Assembly: GCF_902167145.1 (NCBI RefSeq)
Contig: NC_050098.1
Location: 113,808,207-113,872,206, forward strand
Length of the DNA: 64,000 nt
Source: Zea mays
Lineage: Eukaryota; Streptophyta; Magnoliopsida; Poales; Poaceae
Reading direction: 5' to 3'
Part shown: piece after piece, positions 58,405-64,000 of the stretch
How the letters are laid out: each line of letters begins with the position of its first letter
Numbering within the stretch: the stretch's first letter is position 1
The notes under the pieces: model-generated
What the model was told of the DNA's origin: nothing
Databases searched by the model: none
What the model saw: the letters and a program-made list of their open reading frames with translations, nothing else
Position numbers and translations under genes: made by a program

Positions 58405-58417
58405 TGGTATCAAAGCC
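58405..58417 (+). other. tRNA-iMet-type primer site
   Basis: TGGTATCAAAGCC four bases after the LTR end; same spacing and sequence type as in the other Tekay-type element. Confidence 0.8.
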
Positions 58418-58636
58418 TTGCTGACTGTAGGATCGCTAACCTAGACTAGTATTGTCGACCTAAGGACTATAAACCCCTACTCTTACCTTGACCTTAGAGT
58501 CTTTTCAAAAGTTGGTCATCTTGACCAACTCTATGTTATCTACTTATCCCAAAAAGTTTTGTCTCACTTTTCTTTCTGATTACTTTCTGGTCTCTTAGTT
58601 CTACTCTTACTCTTGTGCTTACGATGTCTTTTGTAG

Positions 58637-59668
58637 ATGGCCCGTATCAGGTGCACTGCACGTAAGCCTGTGATCCCCTTTTTGCCTTCTCGCCTTGCGG
58701 AGCGTCCACTACGTCGCACGGTGCCAGGTCAGTCCAGTCACCTGGAGAGACTGCATCATCGCCTGCACGAGGAGCAGGAGCACCGACGCCAGGAGCAAGA
58801 GCAGGAGCTAGAGCAGTAGGACTCTTCCCCCTCGCCTCAGCAGGAGGTGGAGTCTGAGAGGCCGCCTTCCTCTGCACCTCAGCCAAAGATGCCCCCTGCA
58901 CCACCACAGAGCATCCCGGCCGCTGGAGGAGACCTTGACGGAGACGGATATGATGATGATGCCGATGGCAGTTCGAGCCACGACACGGAGCTCTTAGAGG
59001 AGCCGGAGTCGGAGGGATGGATCGCTAGACCCATCACTCATGACGCCGCTCGCGGGTGTCACTTCCACGACGCTCTCGACACCTTGTTGCGTCGGGCCTT
59101 CGACCGACACACTTGGTCCATCGAGTACCGTTGTGTAGTCTACCAGCATTGTCGCAGGTTATACCTAGACCAGTGGGAGGCTACATGCTTGGTGCGCCGT
59201 CCGGACGATGATCTCAGGGGTGCAAAGGCCTTCTCAGAGCACTATTCTATTACTGAGAGGGATACTGACGAGGCAGCCATGCAAGATGCAGCACGACGGG
59301 CACTTTCTTAGTATTGCTCGTTGTTCAGCGGGGTAGCTGATGGCCTCGACCTGAAGTACTATCCTCACCGTTCGACAGGCAATGTTGGATGTGTGATTGT
59401 CTCGCCAGTTGGTGAGGGCAATCCCAGGCTGAACAGCATGGTCAACCTGGCTGCCGTGCTCAACACAGAGTTGGACCACACCCTTAACGAGTTGGGCAAG
59501 GTTCGGGCGGAGGTTGCGGAATTGCATGCTGAGTGCGCAGCACACCACTATTTGGATGGTGGTTCTCCCGCCCCTGTCGGGATTCAGCACCCTTACCGTT
59601 CACCGCCCCGTGGTCGCTTCGAATATGGTACCCCAGACTGGAGGACCCGGATAGATTTGGATCCCTAG
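58637..59668 (+). pseudogene. Pre-gag ORF of the right-hand Tekay/Del element, two internal stops
   Basis: One frame from ATG 58637 (MARIRCTARKPVIPFLPSR) to 59668, 344 codons, broken by TAG 58817 and TAG 59309. It has a basic start, a Glu/Gln-rich stretch (LHEEQEHRRQEQEQELEQ), an acidic linker (GDLDGDGYDDDADGSS), then a folded-looking part (HFHDALDTLLRRAFDRHTW, AMQDAARRALS). It ends with a coiled-coil-like NLAAVLNTELDHTLNELGKV and AEVAELHAECAAHH. Length, place, acidic linker and the last two blocks match the pre-gag ORF at 45192-46199. The ATG follows GATGTCTTTTGTAG, a splice-acceptor-like site, as in that element. Function unknown. Confidence 0.7.
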
Positions 59669-60021
59669 ATCGACAGAGTCTGAGTCTGTAATAATGCTTA
59701 GTTTAGTATCTTAGTCTAGTCAGTCTTAGTTAGAGTTAGTTTGCTTATCTTATGTTGGATGCTTGTTATGATGGACATGTATTGAAGTTGGATCTTTGTA
59801 ATGATTGTCACCAAGGTGTGGGTATCCCCTGCAACTTGGTGTAGTTATTAATAAAGTCAGTTATTTAGTTGGGTAATCCATTTATTTCTAGTTTCCTCTT
59901 TATCTGAGACGCTGTCAGTGAAGATGGTCATTTGTTCAGTGCTATGAGGATTTTCTATACATCTTTTCTTATGCTGAAAGACTACAGAGTCAGATTTGAT
60001 ATATGTGTGTGATTTCTACAT

Positions 60022-61425
60022 ATGTCTGAGAACAGGCGCAGAGGTGTGAGGCATGCTCAGCTAGAACAGCAGGCACCCCAAGTGGAGGTAGCCTCGTAGC
60101 AGCATTTGCCACCGCCACCACCGATGACCATTGAGCAAATGTTATTGATGCAGACCCAAGTAGTCCAGGCAATTGGTCAGACCTTAGCAGCTATGCAGCA
60201 GCAGCCACCACCGCCTCAGCCTCAGGTGCAAGTCCAGATGCCTCAAGTGCCCAGAAACAAGCGGGCAAAGTTCATGAGGGGCCATCCCCTAGTCTTTGCC
60301 CATTCTGATGATCCCATGGACGCCGAAGATTGGCTGCGCACCGTGGAACGTGAGTTGCACACTTCCCAGTGCAACGATCGTGAGAAGGTGTTGTACAGTC
60401 CCCGACTGCTGAGGGGAGCAGCCCAATCATGGTGGGAGTCTTACCTCGCCACCCATGCCAACCCTGAAGCCATCACTTGGGAAGAATTCAGGGACAACTT
60501 CTGTCTCTACCATGTGCTAGAGGGACTGATGGTAGTAAGGAAGGAGGAGTTTCTCGCCCTGAAGCAAGGTCCTCTGTCCGTCAGCGAGTACAGGGACAAG
60601 TTTCTGCAGCTGTCGCGTTATGCCCCAGAAGACGTCAACACCGATGCCAAGAGGCAGTACCGCTTTCTAAGAGGATTGGTTAAACCCCTCCACTATCAGC
60701 TGATGAACCACACCTTCCCTACCTTCCAGCATCTGATAGACAGAGAAATCATGACAGAAAGGGAGCGTCGGGAGATGGATGACAGGAAACGCAAGATTGG
60801 TGGACCTCAGGTTGGGAGTAGCATCCGTCCTCGCTACTCAGGCAACCCCCCTCAGCCATTCAAGCAAGGTCACCAGCATCAGCATCAGCACCAGAACTAG
60901 CAGCAGCAGTACCAGAGGCAATTTCCTCAGCAGCAGCAGCAGTACCATCAGAATAACCAGCAGGGAGGAAATCAATACCAGCATCAGAGCAACCAGGTAG
61001 CCCGTCTTCCTGCCCCAGCAACCAACCAGAGCAACCAAGCAGCGCCAGCACAAGAAGGAAGTCGTGCATGTTTCCACTGTGGGGAACAAGGCCATTGGGC
61101 GAATCATTGCCTAAAGAAAGCAGCTCAGCAGCAACCAGCTCCTAATGCTCCAGTCAGACAGAATGCAATGCAGCAAGGAGGCAACAACCGTGGGCAGCCT
61201 CGTGCCCAGTATGGAAAGGTGAACCACCTGGAGGCCGACACAGTCCAGGAGACTCCAGGAGTGGCACTAGGTACGTTCTCAGTCGAGTACCATTCTGCAA
61301 ATGTCTTATTTGATACTAGAGCAACACATTCTTTTGTGACTGCATCATGGGTAGAAACACATAATATAGCAGTAGCACCCATGTATCCACCTATGAGGGC
61401 TAGTTCAGTTGGTGGAAGGACCTAA
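60022..61425 (+). pseudogene. Gag and protease of the right-hand Tekay/Del element, broken
   Basis: ATG at 60022 (MSENRRRGVRHAQLEQQ). Capsid: DPMDAEDWLRTVERELHTSQ, GAAQSWWESYLATHANPEAI, LSVSEYRDKFLQLSRYAPED. Gln-rich tail, zinc knuckle CFHCGEQGHWANHC (61069-61110), then the protease, whose active site reads LFDTRATHSF: the Gly of D-[ST]-G is replaced by Arg. TAG at 60097 and 60898, TAA at 61423. Confidence 0.9.
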
Positions 61426-64000
61426 ATGGATAGATTTTGCCCTAGTGCAAAGGTTCAAATAAGGGGGATAGAGTTCCTTGCTGATTTAATAGTTATGGGT
61501 AACCAGGATGCAACTATAGATGTCATCCTAGGGATGAATTGGCTAACCAAGTATCAAGCCAGTCTTAGCTGTGACAAGAGAACGGTGAAGTTAGTGTCCC
61601 TATTAGGAGAAGAAGTGTTAGTGGAATTGGTCTTGTCTGGATCAAGGAAAGGAAGTTGTCACCAAGTCACCGCCCATATTGAAGATATTAAACCATCAGA
61701 GGCTATCAATGTAGTATCAGAGTTCCCAGATGTGTTTCCCGAGGAGTTACCAGGTATGCCGCCTGAAAGGAAGGTTGAATTTGCCATAGAGCTTATACCA
61801 GGCACCGCCCCTATTTCCAAGAGAGACTATCGAGTGTCCGGACCAGAGTTGGTTGAACTCAAGAAGCAGATTGACGAGTTGTCAGAGAAAGGCTACATCA
61901 GACCGAGTACCTCGCCTTGGGCAGCCCCAGTGCTATTTGTGGAGAAGAAGGATGGCACGAAGAGGATGTGCATCGATTACCGAGCCTTGAATGAGGTTAC
62001 TATCAAGAACAAGTACCCCCTGCCCAGAATTGAAGACTTATTCGACCAGTTGAGAGGAGCCAATGTGTTCTCGAAGATAGATCCGAGGTCAGGCTACCAT
62101 CAGCTTAGAATTCGACCCTCGGCTATACCGAAGACAACATTCATCGCCAAGTATGGACTATATGAGTTCACGGTCATGTCATTCGGTTTGACGAATGCGC
62201 TAGCTTACTTCATGTACTTGATGAACAGTGTGTTCATGGACTACCTCAACAAGTTCGTAGTAGTGTTCATTGGTGACATTCTTATATATTCCCAGAATGA
62301 GCAAGAACATGAGGAGCATTTGAGGAAGGTACTTCAAAGGCTACAAGATTGTTAGCTGTATGCCAAGGTTAGCAAGTGCGAGTTCTGGATCAGTGAAGTC
62401 CTATTCTTGGGTCACATTATAAACTGAGAGGGATTGGCTGTAGATCCAAAGAAGGTAACAGCTATCTTGGACTAGAAAGCACCAAGAGATGTCCGAGGAA
62501 TCAAGAGTTTCATCGGAATGGCCAGTTATTATTGGTGTTTCATTGAAGGTTTCTCCAAGATTGTCAGGCCAATGATAGCCTTGTTGGCAAAGAAGGTTGA
62601 GTTCAAGTGGACCCCAGCATGCCAGAAGTCCTTTGAGACATTGAAGGAGAAGTTGACAACGGCACCAGTACTGATTCTACCAGATGTTCACAAGCCATTC
62701 TCAGTATATTGTTATGCTTCATATACCGGACTGGGATGTGTGTTAATGCAGGAAGGGAAAGTAGTGGCATACTCGTCCCGACAGTTGAAAATTCATGAGA
62801 AGAATTATCCTACTCATGATCTGGAATTAGCAGTCGTGGTTCATGCATTGAAGACCTGGATGCATTATCTTTATGGTCAGAAGTGTGATATCTACACGGA
62901 TCACAAGAGTCTCAAATACATATTCACTCAGTCGGAGTTAAACATGAGACAACGAAGATGGCTAGAGTTGATCAAAGATTATGAGCTGGAGATTCATTAT
63001 CACCCAGGAAAAGCAAATGTGGTTACAGATGCTCTTAGCAGAAAGAGTCAAGTCAGTATGTTGGCCGCTCACCCGATGCCGTATGAGCTAGCAAAGGAAT
63101 TCGATAGATTAAGTCTCGGATTTCTGAACAACACCCAAGGGGTGACAATCGAGTTGGAACCCACTCTATATCAAGACATCAGGAAAGGTCTAAAGGATGA
63201 TGAGAAGATCAACGAGATCCAGCAGCTAATCATAGATGGGAAAGGCAAGGATTTCCGTGAAGATGCAGAATGAGTGGTATGGTTCAAGGACAGACTGTGT
63301 GTTCCTGACATCAAATCGATCGGGAACTGATTCTCAAGGAAGCTCATGAGATAGCATACTCTATACACCCTAGTAGTGAGAAGACGTACCAGGACCTAAA
63401 GAAAACATTCTGGTGGTACGGTATGAAAAGGGAGATAGCAGGGTATGTGGTTGTATGTGACAGTTGTCAGAGGATTAAAGCAGAACATCGGAGACCTGCA
63501 GGATTGTTGCAACCATTGCAGATTCCCCAGTGGAAATGGGATGAGATCGGAATGGATTTCATAGTCGGTTTGCCTCGCACTCGTACTAGTTATGACTCCA
63601 TTTGGGTAGTAGTGGACCGTTTGACAAAAGCGGCCCATTTCATACCAGTCAAGACCACCTACAACAGTGCGGTGTTGGCCGAACTATACATGTCTTGGAT
63701 TGTGTGCTTGCATGGCGTTCCGAAGAAGATAGTATCAATTCACCTCTCATTTTTGGCAGCAGTTGCATAAAGCTTTGGGCACACACTTGAAGTTCAGTTC
63801 AACTTATCACCCGCAGATAGATGGTCAAATAGAGAGAACCAATCAGATTCTAGAGAATATGTTGAGGGCTTGTGCTTTGCAAGATAAGATAGGTTGGGAC
63901 AAGAGATTACCATATGCAGAATTCTCTTACAACAACAGCTATCAGGTCAGTCTAAAGATGTCACCATTCAAAGCGCTCTATGGGAGGAATTGCATAACTC
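61426..64000 (+). pseudogene. Pol of the right-hand Tekay/Del element, broken and incomplete
   Basis: Protease C-part ([20 protein letters not shown]), RT ([34 protein letters not shown]), RNase H ([42 protein letters not shown]) and integrase ([47 protein letters not shown]). The RT active site reads [11 protein letters not shown]: the first catalytic Asp is Gly. In RNase H the first Asp is Tyr (VYCYASYTG). Stops at 62353, 62425, 62473 and 63271, a shift near 63310, and a small deletion near 63735 that removes the second integrase Asp region. The chromodomain would lie beyond the window. Confidence 0.9.

Larger units (their letters stand above)
55747..64000 (+). mobile_element. Second Tekay/Del-type chromovirus, 5' part (runs off the window)
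   Basis: 5' LTR 55747-58400, primer site 58405, pre-gag ORF, gag, protease, RT, RNase H and most of integrase on plus. The 3' LTR lies beyond 64000. RT and integrase are close to those of the minus-strand Tekay-type element, but LTR length (2.65 against 3.46 kb) and sequence differ, so it is another family. It is heavily decayed. GGCAC at 55742-55746 should be its target duplication. Confidence 0.92.

Overview
This is eukaryotic plant DNA, almost certainly a grass close to maize (Zea or another Andropogoneae). The evidence is nested LTR retrotransposons of Tat, Tekay/Del and Reina type with GC-rich LTRs, a Tourist MITE, an Ac/Ds-like hAT, and two intron-bearing genes for small secreted cysteine-rich peptides resembling the MEG (maternally expressed gene) family. 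I see no operon, bacterial gene, CRISPR array, rRNA or tRNA gene. The only host genes I can support are the two MEG-like paralogs at 4751-5149 and 25261-25658. Nearly everything else is mobile DNA.

Left part (1-27407). Bases 1-168 are the upstream fragment of a third MEG-like copy, cut off by a repair-like junction. Next comes the 3' remnant of a Grande-like Tat retrotransposon (186-2927) with two antisense reading frames and one LTR. Duplication unit A follows (2928-5305, continuing at 19968-21002): Tourist MITE, repeated promoter, MEG-like gene A, and the start of an LTR that has an initiator-Met-type primer site. That LTR was hit by a small non-autonomous hAT (5306-19967), which was itself hit by a complete 13.8 kb Tat retrotransposon in minus orientation (6097-19873, TSD GTAGT, LTRs about 99% alike by eye). 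After 2.4 kb of non-coding DNA comes unit B (23443-26877), with the same order of parts, MEG-like gene B, and an uninterrupted copy of the LTR.

Right part (27408-55357) is a three-level nest resolved by target-site duplications. A Reina-like chromovirus (TSD CTTAC, LTRs about 7% different) contains a gag-less Tat element (29354-51878, TSD CTAGG, LTRs about 2.3% different). That in turn contains a Tekay-type chromovirus (36918-49811, TSD TTTTC, LTRs about 2% different). The Tat element also carries a spliced antisense gene with its own TATA box (30433-33163). The window ends inside a second Tekay/Del-type element, in plus orientation (55747 to the end). Both Tekay-type elements carry a related extra reading frame between LTR and gag.

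All polyproteins are broken by stops and frameshifts. Many stops are TAG where the family has a CAG glutamine codon, as expected from deamination of methylated CHG sites. I found no clearly new molecular system. The signals most worth following are: (1) the MEG-like pair, where all ten codon differences in the mature peptide change the amino acid while every cysteine is kept; (2) antisense genes with their own core promoters in three separate Tat elements; (3) the conserved pre-gag reading frame of the two Tekay-type elements, preceded in both by a splice-acceptor-like site.
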